Assembly: GCA_051653625.1 (NCBI GenBank)
Contig: JBOFWM010000047.1
Coordinates: forward strand, 1 to 28,410
Direction of reading: 5' to 3'
Origin: SFDP01 sp051653625
GTDB lineage: Bacteria; Bacillota; Clostridia; Lachnospirales; Lachnospiraceae
DNA length: 28,410 nt
Shown here piece by piece: positions 7,824 to 16,285 of this stretch (its first letter is position 1; each line of letters starts with the position of its first letter). The notes below the pieces were generated by a model that was given only the letters and a program-made list of their open reading frames with translations, searched no databases and was not told the origin of the DNA. The position numbers were made by a program, and so were the translations under genes.

Positions 7824-9206
7824 ATGAATTTAAAAAGATTTATTGGAGATAAAAGATTTTATAAAATGGTATTTTGTATTGCAATCCCAATTATGATCCA
7901 AAATGGAATTACAAATTTTGTTGGAATGCTTGATAATATAATGGTAGGACAAGTTGGAACGGAGCAAATGTCAGGAGTTGCCATAGTTAATCAATTAATG
8001 TTTGTATTTAATATTTGTATTTTTGGTGCTGTATCAGGAGCAGGAATTTTTTGCGCACAATTTTATGGTTCGGGAAATCATGAAGGGGTAAGAGAAACCG
8101 TGCGTTTTAAAATATACTCTTGTATCATTTTAATTATTCTTGCGTTTTTTATTTTTGTTGGATTTGGAGAGAGGTTGATTCAATTGTATTTGCATGATGG
8201 TGGAAGTGGAATGGATAAGGCTGCCACATTACAATATGGGACAACGTATCTTTTGATTTTATTGATTTCAATTGTTCCTTTTTCCATTAGCCAGATTTAT
8301 GCAAGTACATTAAGAGAAACGGGCGAAACAATTTTACCGATGATGGCAGGGATTGTAGCAGTAATTTTAAATTTAATCATTAATTATTTATTGATTTTTG
8401 GAAAATTTGGAATGCCACAATTAGGTGTAGTAGGTGCAGCGATTGGGACGGTTATTTCAAAATTTGTAGAATGTGCAATTGTGGTTTTGGGAACTCATAA
8501 AAATAGTGAAAAAAATAAATTTGCGGTTGGACTATATCGCAGTTTTCATATTTCTAAACACTTGACAAAGCAAATGTTTATGAAAGGAACACCGCTTCTT
8601 GTGAATGAAGCAATGTGGTCATTGGGGATGGCATTTTTAACACAGTGTTATTCTATGAGAGGCCTTGATGTTGTAGCAGGACTAAATATTTCCAATACGT
8701 TAACAAATGTATTTAATATTGGATTTGTTGCGTTAGGCGGTGCTATTTCAATTATTGTTGGACAATTGCTAGGTGCAGGGAAAATGGAGGAAGCAAAAGA
8801 TACGAATAAAAAATTGATTTTCTTTTCGGTCTGTTTTTGCGCAGTACTTGGTGGTATTATGATTTTGGGGTCCTTCTTATTTCCACGTTTATACAATACA
8901 ACAGATGAAGTGAGAGTTCTTGCTAGAAATTTTATAATTGTTGCAGGCTATTCTTTACCAATCCATGCGTTTATGCATGCGTGTTATTTCACATTACGTT
9001 CGGGCGGGAAAACAATTACTACATTCTTTTTTGATAGTGGTTTTATGTGGCTAATCAGTATACCAATGGCTTATGCATTAAGTCGCTATACATTAATTCC
9101 AGCGGTGTTTATGTATTTTACAATTCAAACATTAGATTTGATAAAATGTGTAGTAGGAGGGTATTTGGTGAAAAAAGGAGTTTGGATTCGAAAAATAATA
9201 GACTAA
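7824..9206 (+). CDS. MATE-family multidrug/cation antiporter
   Basis: The 460-residue protein is almost entirely hydrophobic, with about 12 membrane helices in two repeats, the usual MATE length and fold. The N-terminal stretch FVGMLDNIMVGQVGTEQMSGVAI is the characteristic helix 1-2 region, and QFYGSGNHEGVRETV is the typical loop. Members export drugs or metabolites using a sodium or proton gradient. The start ATG is preceded by a weak purine-rich site (AAGAGAAAAG). It is divergent from the C26 gene, and the downstream TPR lipoprotein has its own promoter block beginning at the MATE stop codon. The substrate cannot be predicted. Confidence 0.92.
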   Translation: MNLKRFIGDKRFYKMVFCIAIPIMIQNGITNFVGMLDNIMVGQVGTEQMSGVAIVNQLMFVFNICIFGAVSGAGIFCAQFYGSGNHEGVRETVRFKIYSCIILIILAFFIFVGFGERLIQLYLHDGGSGMDKAATLQYGTTYLLILLISIVPFSISQIYASTLRETGETILPMMAGIVAVILNLIINYLLIFGKFGMPQLGVVGAAIGTVISKFVECAIVVLGTHKNSEKNKFAVGLYRSFHISKHLTKQMFMKGTPLLVNEAMWSLGMAFLTQCYSMRGLDVVAGLNISNTLTNVFNIGFVALGGAISIIVGQLLGAGKMEEAKDTNKKLIFFSVCFCAVLGGIMILGSFLFPRLYNTTDEVRVLARNFIIVAGYSLPIHAFMHACYFTLRSGGKTITTFFFDSGFMWLISIPMAYALSRYTLIPAVFMYFTIQTLDLIKCVVGGYLVKKGVWIRKIID

Positions 9207-9250
9207 TTCATCAAAATACTATTTTAAAAACGTTTGAAATTTGGTAAGAT
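9204..9250 (+). promoter_or_regulatory. Promoter-like block before the TPR lipoprotein and pyrFE
   Basis: The block starts at the MATE stop codon and matches 4554-4600 at 39 of 47 ungapped positions. It ends in TTTGGTAAGAT: an extended -10 with TAAGAT at 9245-9250. The -35 position (TTTTAA) is weak. It lies 39 bases before the TTG start of the TPR lipoprotein. Confidence 0.5.
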
Positions 9251-9288
9251 AAAAAGGAAGCGTAAAAAAGATAAAAGAGGAAAACAGT

Positions 9289-10335
9289 TTGGGAAAAAAA
9301 AGTAGAAAGTATATGTTTTTTTGTGTACTTACACTCTTTCTAATGAATGGTTGTGGCAATAGCGAAGTGCAAACGTATTTATCGCAAGGAATAGAAGCGA
9401 TTGAGGCACTAGAATATCAAAAGGCTTTAGAATATTTAGAAGAAGGATTTGAAGAAAGTAAGGATAAAAGAGAAGCAGCAAGATTATTAGGTATTGCTAA
9501 TTTAGGTTTGACAAATTATAATGATGCAATTGAGTATTTTCTAGAAGCATTGTCATATAGTAATTGGCAAATTGATTCTATAGATTATGATTTAAACTAC
9601 TACTTAGCAGCATCCTATTTTAAAAATGAGGAACCAACAAAAGCAAAAGAAGTGTATTCTTCCATTCTTTCCTTAAAGAAAAATGAAACAAACGCATATT
9701 TTTATCGAGGAATAATGTTATTAGAAGAAGAAAATCTAAAAGAGGCAATCTTAGATTTTGAAACAGCAATGAAATTAGAACCAAATAATTATAACTTAGT
9801 ATGTTCGATTTTTAAGGAATTAAAACAGTATGGTTATGAAGAAGAAGGTGCCGTTTATTTGCAAGGCGTTATTGAACGAGAAGATAAGGGATTTAGTCAA
9901 TATGAATTAGGCAGATTTTCCTATTATTTAAAAGATTATGATTCGGCAAGAGTATACTTAGAACAGGCGAGAGAAACAGGGAATGAAGAAGTCATTCTTA
10001 TGTTAGGAAAAACATATGAGGCATTAGGGGATTTTAATTATGCTTCAAGTGTATATCAGAATTATTTATCAAATCATGATAGTGCTATTATATATAATCA
10101 ATTAGGATTATCAAAATTATTAGAACAAAATTATGAACAAGCATTAGAAGCATTTAAAAATGGATTAGCATTAAATGATAGTTCCATGATGCAAATATTG
10201 AAATATAATGAAATGGTAGCGTATGAATTTTTAGGTGATTTTGAGACTGCCAAGACTCTTATGAAATCATTTTTAACGTTATATCCAAATTATGATTTTG
10301 CATTAAGAGAAAATGAATTTTTAGCTAGTAGATAA
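9289..10335 (+). CDS. TPR-repeat lipoprotein
   Basis: The start is TTG at 9289, with AGAGG 8 bases upstream; the next ATG (9313) would truncate the basic part of the signal peptide. The signal peptide ends in a lipobox-like LMNGC with Cys22. The rest is helical tetratricopeptide repeats, with recurring patterns such as AIEYFLEALSY, AILDFETAMKLEPNN and ALEAFKNGLALND, about seven to eight units over residues 30-345. It should be an outer-face, membrane-anchored scaffold for protein partners. It sits 29 bases ahead of pyrF with no visible terminator, so it heads that transcript, although a functional link with pyrimidine synthesis is not obvious. Confidence 0.85.
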   Translation: MGKKSRKYMFFCVLTLFLMNGCGNSEVQTYLSQGIEAIEALEYQKALEYLEEGFEESKDKREAARLLGIANLGLTNYNDAIEYFLEALSYSNWQIDSIDYDLNYYLAASYFKNEEPTKAKEVYSSILSLKKNETNAYFYRGIMLLEEENLKEAILDFETAMKLEPNNYNLVCSIFKELKQYGYEEEGAVYLQGVIEREDKGFSQYELGRFSYYLKDYDSARVYLEQARETGNEEVILMLGKTYEALGDFNYASSVYQNYLSNHDSAIIYNQLGLSKLLEQNYEQALEAFKNGLALNDSSMMQILKYNEMVAYEFLGDFETAKTLMKSFLTLYPNYDFALRENEFLASR

Positions 10336-10364
10336 AATTTTAACAAGAAGAAGGGTATAAGGAT

Positions 10365-11291
10365 ATGATTCAAAAACTAATACAAGGAATTAAAAAAACA
10401 AATGCACCAATCGTAGTAGGTTTAGACCCTATGATGAACTTTATTCCAGAGCATATTTTAAAAAATGCATTTTCAGAGCATGGAGAAACATTAGAAGGTG
10501 CTGCAGAAGCAATTTTTCAATATAACAAGGGAATTGTAGATAGTATCTATGATTTAGTTCCAGCAGTAAAACCACAAATTGCAATGTATGAACAATTTGG
10601 AATTCCAGGAATGATCGCCTACAAGAAAACAGTAGATTATTGTAAAGAAAAGGGGCTTGTTGTTATTGGAGACATCAAACGTGGAGATATTGGTTCTACT
10701 TCAGAAGCATATGCAATTGGACATTTAGGAAAAGTAAAAGTTGGGAACAATTCTTTTTATGGTTTTGATGAAGATTTTGCAACAGTTAATCCATATTTAG
10801 GATCAGATGGGATTGATCCATTTATAAAAGTTTGCAAAGAAGAAAAAAAAGGGATTTTTATCCTTGTAAAAACATCCAATCCAAGTAGTGGAGAGTTCCA
10901 AGATCAATTAATTGGAGAAAAACCATTGTATGAATTAGTGGGTGAAAAGGTAGCAAAATGGGGCGAAGATTGCATGGGAGACGACTACAGTTATGTAGGA
11001 GCTGTTGTTGGTGCCACGTATCCAGAAATGGGAAAAACCCTTAGAAAAGTTATGCCAAAGAGCTTTATTTTAGTACCAGGATACGGTGCGCAAGGTGGAA
11101 AAGGTGCAGATTTAGTACATTTCTTTAATGAAGATGGTCTTGGAGCAATTATTAATTCTTCAAGAGGAATTATTGCAGCATACCAACAAGAAGCATATAA
11201 ACAATTTGGAAGTTTAAATTATGCAGATGCTTCAAGAGCGGCTGTTATAGATATGCAAAAAGATATTGCAAGTGCAATTGAAAATAGATAA
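10365..11291 (+). CDS. pyrF: Orotidine 5'-phosphate decarboxylase (long, type 2 subfamily)
   Basis: It converts OMP to UMP, the last step of de novo UMP synthesis, in the cytoplasm. The 308-residue length fits the long subfamily rather than the ~240-residue B. subtilis type. The catalytic motif is GDIKRGDIGST (residues 102-112) with Asp103, Lys105 and Asp108. VVGLDPMMNFIP near the N-terminus holds the first substrate-binding Asp, and VPGYGAQGG with SRGIIAAY forms the phosphate-binding end. pyrE follows 20 bases later, and the pair catalyses consecutive reactions. The ribosome site is a modest AAGG about 8 bases before the ATG. Confidence 0.95.
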   Translation: MIQKLIQGIKKTNAPIVVGLDPMMNFIPEHILKNAFSEHGETLEGAAEAIFQYNKGIVDSIYDLVPAVKPQIAMYEQFGIPGMIAYKKTVDYCKEKGLVVIGDIKRGDIGSTSEAYAIGHLGKVKVGNNSFYGFDEDFATVNPYLGSDGIDPFIKVCKEEKKGIFILVKTSNPSSGEFQDQLIGEKPLYELVGEKVAKWGEDCMGDDYSYVGAVVGATYPEMGKTLRKVMPKSFILVPGYGAQGGKGADLVHFFNEDGLGAIINSSRGIIAAYQQEAYKQFGSLNYADASRAAVIDMQKDIASAIENR

Positions 11292-11311
11292 AGAAAAGAG
11301 GAATAGATAAT

Positions 11312-11986
11312 ATGCAACAATATAAAGAAGAATTTATAGAATTTATGGTAGATTGTAATGTATTAAAATTTGGTGATTTCACATTAAAAAGTGGAAGAAA
11401 GTCTCCATTTTTTATGAATGCAGGAGCATATGTAACAGGAAGTCAATTGAAAAAATTGGGCGAATATTATGCAAAAGCAATTTATGCAGAGTTTGGTGAT
11501 GATTTTGACGTATTATTTGGACCTGCATATAAAGGAATTCCACTTAGTGTAGCGACTACCATTGCATTTAGTGAATTATACGGAAAAGAAATTAGATACT
11601 GTTCAAATAGAAAAGAAGAAAAAGATCATGGGGATACTGGAATTTTATTAGGTAGTTCCTTAAAAAGTGGAGATAAAGTGGTAATTATAGAAGATGTTAC
11701 TACTTCAGGAAAGTCAATAGAAGAAACATTTCCAATTTTAAAAGCACAAGGCGATATTGATGTAATTGGACTTATGGTATCACTCAATCGTTGTGAAAAA
11801 GGAAAAGGTGACAAAGGTGCATTAGAAGAGGTGCAAGAGCTTTATGGAATAAAAGCAAATGCCATTGTTACAATGAAAGAAGTGGTAGAATATTTATATA
11901 ACAAGGAAATAAATGGAACGGTTTTAATTGATGATGCAATGGAAGCAAAAATCAAAGAGTATTATGACGAATATGGTATAAAATAA
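11312..11986 (+). CDS. pyrE: Orotate phosphoribosyltransferase
   Basis: It joins orotate and PRPP to give OMP, the substrate of the preceding pyrF product. The 13-residue PRPP-binding motif is VVIIEDVTTSGKS (residues 123-135). The flexible catalytic loop is RKEEKDHGDTG (100-110), and FGPAYKGIPL lies at 69-78. The length of 224 is normal. It is preceded by AAAAGAGGAA. The only other pyrimidine gene in the window is pyrF, so the remaining steps must be encoded elsewhere. A string of unrelated small genes continues in the same direction after a 31-base gap. Confidence 0.95.
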   Translation: MQQYKEEFIEFMVDCNVLKFGDFTLKSGRKSPFFMNAGAYVTGSQLKKLGEYYAKAIYAEFGDDFDVLFGPAYKGIPLSVATTIAFSELYGKEIRYCSNRKEEKDHGDTGILLGSSLKSGDKVVIIEDVTTSGKSIEETFPILKAQGDIDVIGLMVSLNRCEKGKGDKGALEEVQELYGIKANAIVTMKEVVEYLYNKEINGTVLIDDAMEAKIKEYYDEYGIK

Positions 11987-12017
11987 AACATCGCTTTTAT
12001 TTGGATTGGAGAAAACA

Positions 12018-12170
12018 ATGGAAGAAAAAGTATGTAAAACTATGGGCGGTGCTGGTGCACTTAATATAGTAGTAGGGGTCATTGCATTAATAGTTGGAAT
12101 TACAAGTGGTGTACTTTTAATTATTAGTGGAGCAAAACTGTTGGCAGGAAAAACAAAGATATTATTTTAA
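12018..12170 (+). CDS. Small membrane protein, 50 residues
   Basis: This short frame starts at ATG 12018 with GGAG about 7 bases upstream (12007-12010) and ends at TAA 12168-12170. The product begins MEEKVCKTMGGAGALN. The remainder is a Gly/Ile/Val-rich hydrophobic stretch (about residues 15-42) that could form one long or two tight membrane helices, ending in a basic tail. It lies 31 bases after pyrE and 65 bases before the next small membrane protein, in the same direction. I do not recognise the family. Codon use and the ribosome site argue that it is real. Confidence 0.6.
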   Translation: MEEKVCKTMGGAGALNIVVGVIALIVGITSGVLLIISGAKLLAGKTKILF

Positions 12171-12174
12171 GGAT

Positions 12175-12200
12175 GGGCATTTCGTGGAAGCGGAGTGCCT
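12175..12200 (+). other. Intercistronic hairpin
   Basis: GGCATTTCG (12176-12184) pairs with CGGAGTGCC (12191-12199), including two G-U pairs, around the loop TGGAAG. No U-tract follows, so it is more likely an RNA-processing or stability structure, or a weak pause site, than a terminator. Confidence 0.35.
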
Positions 12201-12235
12201 AAAAACGTTTTATATTGAAAGGCAATGGAGGAAGT

Positions 12236-12559
12236 ATGGCTCAAAAAAATAATTATATGTTTACAAGTAGAAAACATTCTCAAAAAGCAATTATGTCTAT
12301 TAATTTAGGAGTGATTTCTCTTTTTTCCATTCTTTTAAGTATCTATTATTCGTATCGTGGTGGAATAAATAGTGAATTAGATTATGGAATGGTAGGATTT
12401 CTTGTTACAATATTTTCAATTGTAGGAGTAGGATTAGGAATTGCTGCGAGTACAAAAACAAATACGTATAAAATTTCTAGTTTTATTGGGATTGGAATAA
12501 ATATAATAAATTTAGGAATCATAAGTTTTATACTATATTCAGGAGCGAATGGATTATGA
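12236..12559 (+). CDS. Small multi-pass membrane protein, DUF6142-like
   Basis: The frame is open from a TTG at 12215, but the ATG at 12236 follows GGAGG (12227-12231) and is the better start, giving 107 residues. After a polar N-terminus (MAQKNNYMFTSRKHSQKA) there are three predicted membrane helices, separated by a polar loop with RGGINSELDYG and a short STKTNTYK turn. The pattern resembles the small DUF6142 family of clostridia; this is from memory of the sequence style and not a search. Its stop overlaps the start of the aminopeptidase gene (ATGA), so the two are translationally coupled. Confidence 0.7.
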   Translation: MAQKNNYMFTSRKHSQKAIMSINLGVISLFSILLSIYYSYRGGINSELDYGMVGFLVTIFSIVGVGLGIAASTKTNTYKISSFIGIGINIINLGIISFILYSGANGL

Positions 12560-14589
12560 TAGAATTAAGATTAGAGTTAGCAAAAAATCGATTGAAAGAA
12601 ATTTTAAATACAAATGAAGTAAGAGCATGTGAACAAGAATATTTTAAGCAAGTAGTTTCTTTTATTTTAATGATTTTAGAAGAAGGTGAATGGTTAAAAA
12701 GTAAAGAGCGAGAATGTGCTACTTTTGAGGAATTACAAAGCAGAAATCAAAGATTGTATCAAGAACTTATGATAGAGTCTTATCAAACAAGCTATGCAAA
12801 TCCAGAATATGCAACTTTGAAGTTAGGGGAAGAACTTGGACCAATCCTTTCGGCATTGTATGCAGAAATGTTTAGTTTGATTTCATATGTGTATGATCAA
12901 AAAGAAGAAGAGTGTTTGATTCGCATCGAATTATGCTTGGAAATTTATGGGATGTTTGTAGATGAAGCGAGAGAAGAAAAAACACCAAAAATTGAATTTC
13001 TAAAACAAGCATTTTATTGGTTTGCATATGATTATGCAACAGATCTTTCTTTAGAACAAATAAAAATGCAATATGTACAAGACACAACTGGTATTTTATC
13101 AATTTTAGAACAAAGCAAAAGTGGAACGCTAGAGTATTTGTTCCAATATGGAGAATATATTGGGGAAAACGAATTGAAAATGGCACAATATCTTTTGCAA
13201 ATGGAAGAAGAAAAGATACAAAAAATAGCAGATACGTATACAAATGGTTATAAATTGGGGTTTGAAGCTACGGGGAAAGATTTATCCATAAAAAAAACAG
13301 TTGCCATTCACTATTTCATTGGGTTTGAACGTGTTGTAGTAAAAGCAATTGATAATTTCAAAAAAATGGGATTAGAATCCATATGCTATAAAGCGCCTGC
13401 TAGTTTTATCAATGGAAGACGTGTTCAAAAAGCTGGAGTATACAGTACGAGTCCAAATAAGCAATTTGATTATGACCATGAATATGATAAAGCATTATAT
13501 TTTTCTACAATTTTTATCAATAAAAAATTAGAATCATTAAAAGCTGCTTTCGAACAATACAAAGAAGAAACATCCTTAATGGGAGGACCAGCAGTAATAG
13601 AGGAATTTGGAGAAGTTCCATTTACACCAATGGTAAAAAAGGAAAATCTTCGTTTTTCAAAGGAACAACAAAAATTATTTGTAACATATCAATCAAAAGC
13701 AAGAGATTTATTAAGTCAATATGTAAAGAGTGAAGAAAGAAGTTTTACCATAATTGCATTTCCAATACCAGCAATTGGAGAACAGTTTGAGGAAATTTTT
13801 TCGGAAACAGTTTTATTAAATACACTAGATTATAAAAAGTATGAAACAATACAACAAACAATCATTGATACACTTGATCAAGGGGAGTTTGTACACATTA
13901 TTGGATGCAATGGAAATAAAACACAGTTATGTGTTGCATTGCATGATATCAAAAGTAAAGATACAGAAACTGGGTTTGAAAATTGTGTTGCAGATGTTAA
14001 TATTCCAGTAGGAGAGGTTTTTACAAGTCCTAAGTTAGAAGGAACAAAGGGGATTTTACATGTAAAAGAAGTATTTTTACATGGGTTGAAGTATAAAGAT
14101 TTGATGCTTACCTTCGATGAAGGTATGGTTGGTTCTTATTCTTGTAGTAATTTTGAAAAGGAAGAAGAAAACAAAGCATTTATAAAAGAAAATTTATTAC
14201 ACATGCATGAAACGCTTCCATTAGGTGAATTTGCAATTGGAACAAATACAACTGCGTATGTGGTTGCAAAAAAATATAAAATTGAAGATGTGCTTCCAAT
14301 TTTAATTGCAGAAAAAATGGGTCCACATTTTGCAGTAGGAGATACTTGTTATTCAAGAGAAGAGGCATCTATTACAAAAAATCCAAATGGAAAAATTATT
14401 ATTGCGAAAGAAAACTCTATTTCAGCAAAAAAAGAATACTATAATTGTCATACGGATATTACCATTCCATACGATGAGTTGGGTGAGCTTTTTGTAACAA
14501 CAAAGGCAGGAGAGAAGATAGAAATTATTAAAAATGGTAAATTTATCTTAAAGGATTGTGAAGAATTAAATAAGCCCTTTGACGAATAG
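12556..14589 (+). CDS. M29-family metallo-aminopeptidase with long N-terminal extension
   Basis: The C-terminal ~400 residues fit peptidase M29 (AmpS/AmpT/PepS type), cytoplasmic two-metal aminopeptidases. The visible likely metal ligands and catalytic residues are Glu487 in GEVFTSP, Glu558 in LGEFAIGTNT, His591 in MGPHFAVGD, and His632/Asp634 in NCHTDI. Their spacing agrees with the family. Normal M29 enzymes have about 410 residues, whereas this one has 677. The first ~260 residues are a mostly helical, Glu/Leu-rich domain that I do not recognise. It shares an ATGA overlap with the small membrane protein upstream, which suggests a joint function, perhaps recruitment to the membrane. The strand runs with pyrFE, and the pur promoter begins at its last codons. 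Confidence 0.8.
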   Translation: MIELRLELAKNRLKEILNTNEVRACEQEYFKQVVSFILMILEEGEWLKSKERECATFEELQSRNQRLYQELMIESYQTSYANPEYATLKLGEELGPILSALYAEMFSLISYVYDQKEEECLIRIELCLEIYGMFVDEAREEKTPKIEFLKQAFYWFAYDYATDLSLEQIKMQYVQDTTGILSILEQSKSGTLEYLFQYGEYIGENELKMAQYLLQMEEEKIQKIADTYTNGYKLGFEATGKDLSIKKTVAIHYFIGFERVVVKAIDNFKKMGLESICYKAPASFINGRRVQKAGVYSTSPNKQFDYDHEYDKALYFSTIFINKKLESLKAAFEQYKEETSLMGGPAVIEEFGEVPFTPMVKKENLRFSKEQQKLFVTYQSKARDLLSQYVKSEERSFTIIAFPIPAIGEQFEEIFSETVLLNTLDYKKYETIQQTIIDTLDQGEFVHIIGCNGNKTQLCVALHDIKSKDTETGFENCVADVNIPVGEVFTSPKLEGTKGILHVKEVFLHGLKYKDLMLTFDEGMVGSYSCSNFEKEEENKAFIKENLLHMHETLPLGEFAIGTNTTAYVVAKKYKIEDVLPILIAEKMGPHFAVGDTCYSREEASITKNPNGKIIIAKENSISAKKEYYNCHTDITIPYDELGELFVTTKAGEKIEIIKNGKFILKDCEELNKPFDE

Positions 14590-14607
14590 TGTTTTTTTTA
14601 GTAGAAT
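14579..14607 (+). promoter_or_regulatory. Sigma-A type promoter of purMND
   Basis: TTGACG (14579-14584) and TAGAAT (14602-14607) are separated by 17 bases. The -35 overlaps the last codons of the aminopeptidase gene. The leader before purM is only about 50 bases, so there is no room for a purine riboswitch. I see no clear PurR-box pair. Confidence 0.6.
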
Positions 14608-14662
14608 AAGTAGTAATTAAGATACAAATAAAGAGAAAACAAATAGAGAGGAAGTTAAATAG

Positions 14663-15688
14663 ATGGATTACAAAAATGCAGGCGTAGATATTGAGGCCGG
14701 TTACAAATCAGTAGAACTTATGAAAGAATATGTAAAAGGAACTATGAGACCTGAAGTGTTAGGAGGAATTGGTGGATTTTCAGGAGCTTTTTCTATGGAG
14801 AAATTTAAAGATATGGAAAAGCCAACACTAGTATCTGGAACAGATGGAGTAGGGACTAAATTAAAATTAGCATTTTTATTAGATAAGCATGATACAATTG
14901 GTATTGATTGTGTAGCTATGTGTGTAAATGATATTGCGTGTGCAGGCGGAGAACCATTATTTTTCCTCGACTATATTGCATGTGGAAAAAATTTTCCTGA
15001 AAAAATAGCAACTATTGTAAAAGGTGTTGCAGATGGATGTGTGCAATCTAGTGCTGCCTTAATTGGTGGGGAAACAGCAGAAATGCCAGGATTTTATCCA
15101 GAGGATGAATACGACCTTGCAGGATTTGCAGTTGGTGTTGTTGATGAGAAAGATTTAATTACAGGAAAAGAATTGCAAGAAGGAGATGTCTTAATTGGTA
15201 TTACTTCTTCTGGAGTTCATAGCAATGGATTTTCTCTTGTTCGTAAAGTGTTTGATATGACAAAAGAAAATCTTACAACACATTATGATGAATTAGGAAA
15301 AACATTAGGGGAAGTATTAATTGAACCAACGAAAATATATGTAAAAGCACTTAGAAGTGTAAAAGAAGCAAAGGTTAGAATTAAAGCTTGTAGTCATATT
15401 ACAGGTGGTGGATTTTATGAAAATATTCCAAGAATGTTACCGGATGGAATCCATGCTGTGATTGAAAAAGATAGTTACCCAATGCAACCTATTTTTAAAT
15501 TGTTACAAAGCAAAGGAAATATTGCAGAAGAGATGATGTATAACACATTTAATATGGGGATTGGAATGTTAATCGCAGTGGATGCAAAAGATGTGGATAC
15601 TACATTACAAGCACTTGCAAATGTTGAGGAACAAGCATACGTTGTAGGGAAGATAACATGTGGGGAAAAAGGTGTTACGTTATGCTAA
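14663..15688 (+). CDS. purM: Phosphoribosylformylglycinamidine cyclo-ligase (AIR synthetase)
   Basis: It closes the imidazole ring of FGAM to give AIR with ATP, the fifth step of purine synthesis. Signatures visible are VSGTDGVGTKLKLAF (58-72), MCVNDIACAGGEPLFFLDY (87-104), GGETAEMPGFY and SHITGGGFYENIPRMLP. The length of 341 is standard. An AGAGAGGAAG ribosome site precedes the ATG. Its last 7 bases overlap the purN start, giving translational coupling. Confidence 0.96.
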   Translation: MDYKNAGVDIEAGYKSVELMKEYVKGTMRPEVLGGIGGFSGAFSMEKFKDMEKPTLVSGTDGVGTKLKLAFLLDKHDTIGIDCVAMCVNDIACAGGEPLFFLDYIACGKNFPEKIATIVKGVADGCVQSSAALIGGETAEMPGFYPEDEYDLAGFAVGVVDEKDLITGKELQEGDVLIGITSSGVHSNGFSLVRKVFDMTKENLTTHYDELGKTLGEVLIEPTKIYVKALRSVKEAKVRIKACSHITGGGFYENIPRMLPDGIHAVIEKDSYPMQPIFKLLQSKGNIAEEMMYNTFNMGIGMLIAVDAKDVDTTLQALANVEEQAYVVGKITCGEKGVTLC

Positions 15689-16284
15689 AAGTTTTAGTAT
15701 GTGTATCAGGTGGTGGAACAAATTTACAAGCAATTATTGATGGAATAGCCAATGGTGTGATTTGTGATACAGAAATTATTGGAGTACTTAGTAATAATAA
15801 AAATGCATACGCATTAGAACGAGCAAGACAAAATAACATACCAGAATACTGTGTTTCACCAAAAGAGTATTCGACGCGTGAAGAATTTAATGAACAATTA
15901 TTAAATATGGTAGAAGAAATTAACCCAGATTTAATCGTATTAGCTGGATTTTTAGTAACAATCCCAGCACAAATGACAAAGCGATACAATATGCGTATTA
16001 TTAATGTGCATCCTTCTTTAATTCCAGCATTTTGTGGTGTTGGATATTATGGATTAAAGGTACATGAAAAAGCAATTGAACGTGGAGTGAAAATTACAGG
16101 TGCAACTGTACATTTTGTAGATGAAGGGACTGATACAGGCCCAATTTTATTTCAAAAAGAAGTCTATGTAGATGGAATAACGGATGCAAAAGAGTTGCAA
16201 CAAAAAGTAATGGAAGAAGCAGAGTGGATTATTTTACCAAAAGCGATAGATTATATTGCAAAAAATAGAGAGGATTACATATAA
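15682..16284 (+). CDS. purN: Phosphoribosylglycinamide formyltransferase (10-formyl-THF dependent)
   Basis: It transfers the formyl group of 10-formyltetrahydrofolate to GAR, giving FGAR. The start is ATG 15682, overlapping the purM stop, with AAGGTG about 7 bases upstream. The in-frame ATG at 15658 lies inside purM and would add an unlikely leader. The 200-residue length matches the family. Motifs are CVSGGGTNLQAI (7-18), VLAGFLVTIP (86-95), INVHPSLIPAF (107-117, catalytic Asn and His) and ATVHFVDEGTDTGPI, holding the catalytic Asp region. GVGYYG follows the PSLIPAF motif, as in many clostridial PurN proteins. Confidence 0.95.
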   Translation: MLKVLVCVSGGGTNLQAIIDGIANGVICDTEIIGVLSNNKNAYALERARQNNIPEYCVSPKEYSTREEFNEQLLNMVEEINPDLIVLAGFLVTIPAQMTKRYNMRIINVHPSLIPAFCGVGYYGLKVHEKAIERGVKITGATVHFVDEGTDTGPILFQKEVYVDGITDAKELQQKVMEEAEWIILPKAIDYIAKNREDYI

Positions 16285-16285
16285 A

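Noticed and set aside
9047..9247. 66-residue plus-strand frame at the end of the MATE gene
   Set aside because: It is out of frame inside MATE and runs through the promoter block; no ribosome site.
14608..14662. Purine riboswitch or PurR leader before purM
   Set aside because: Only about 50 bases separate the inferred transcript start from purM. No aptamer-like stems were seen.
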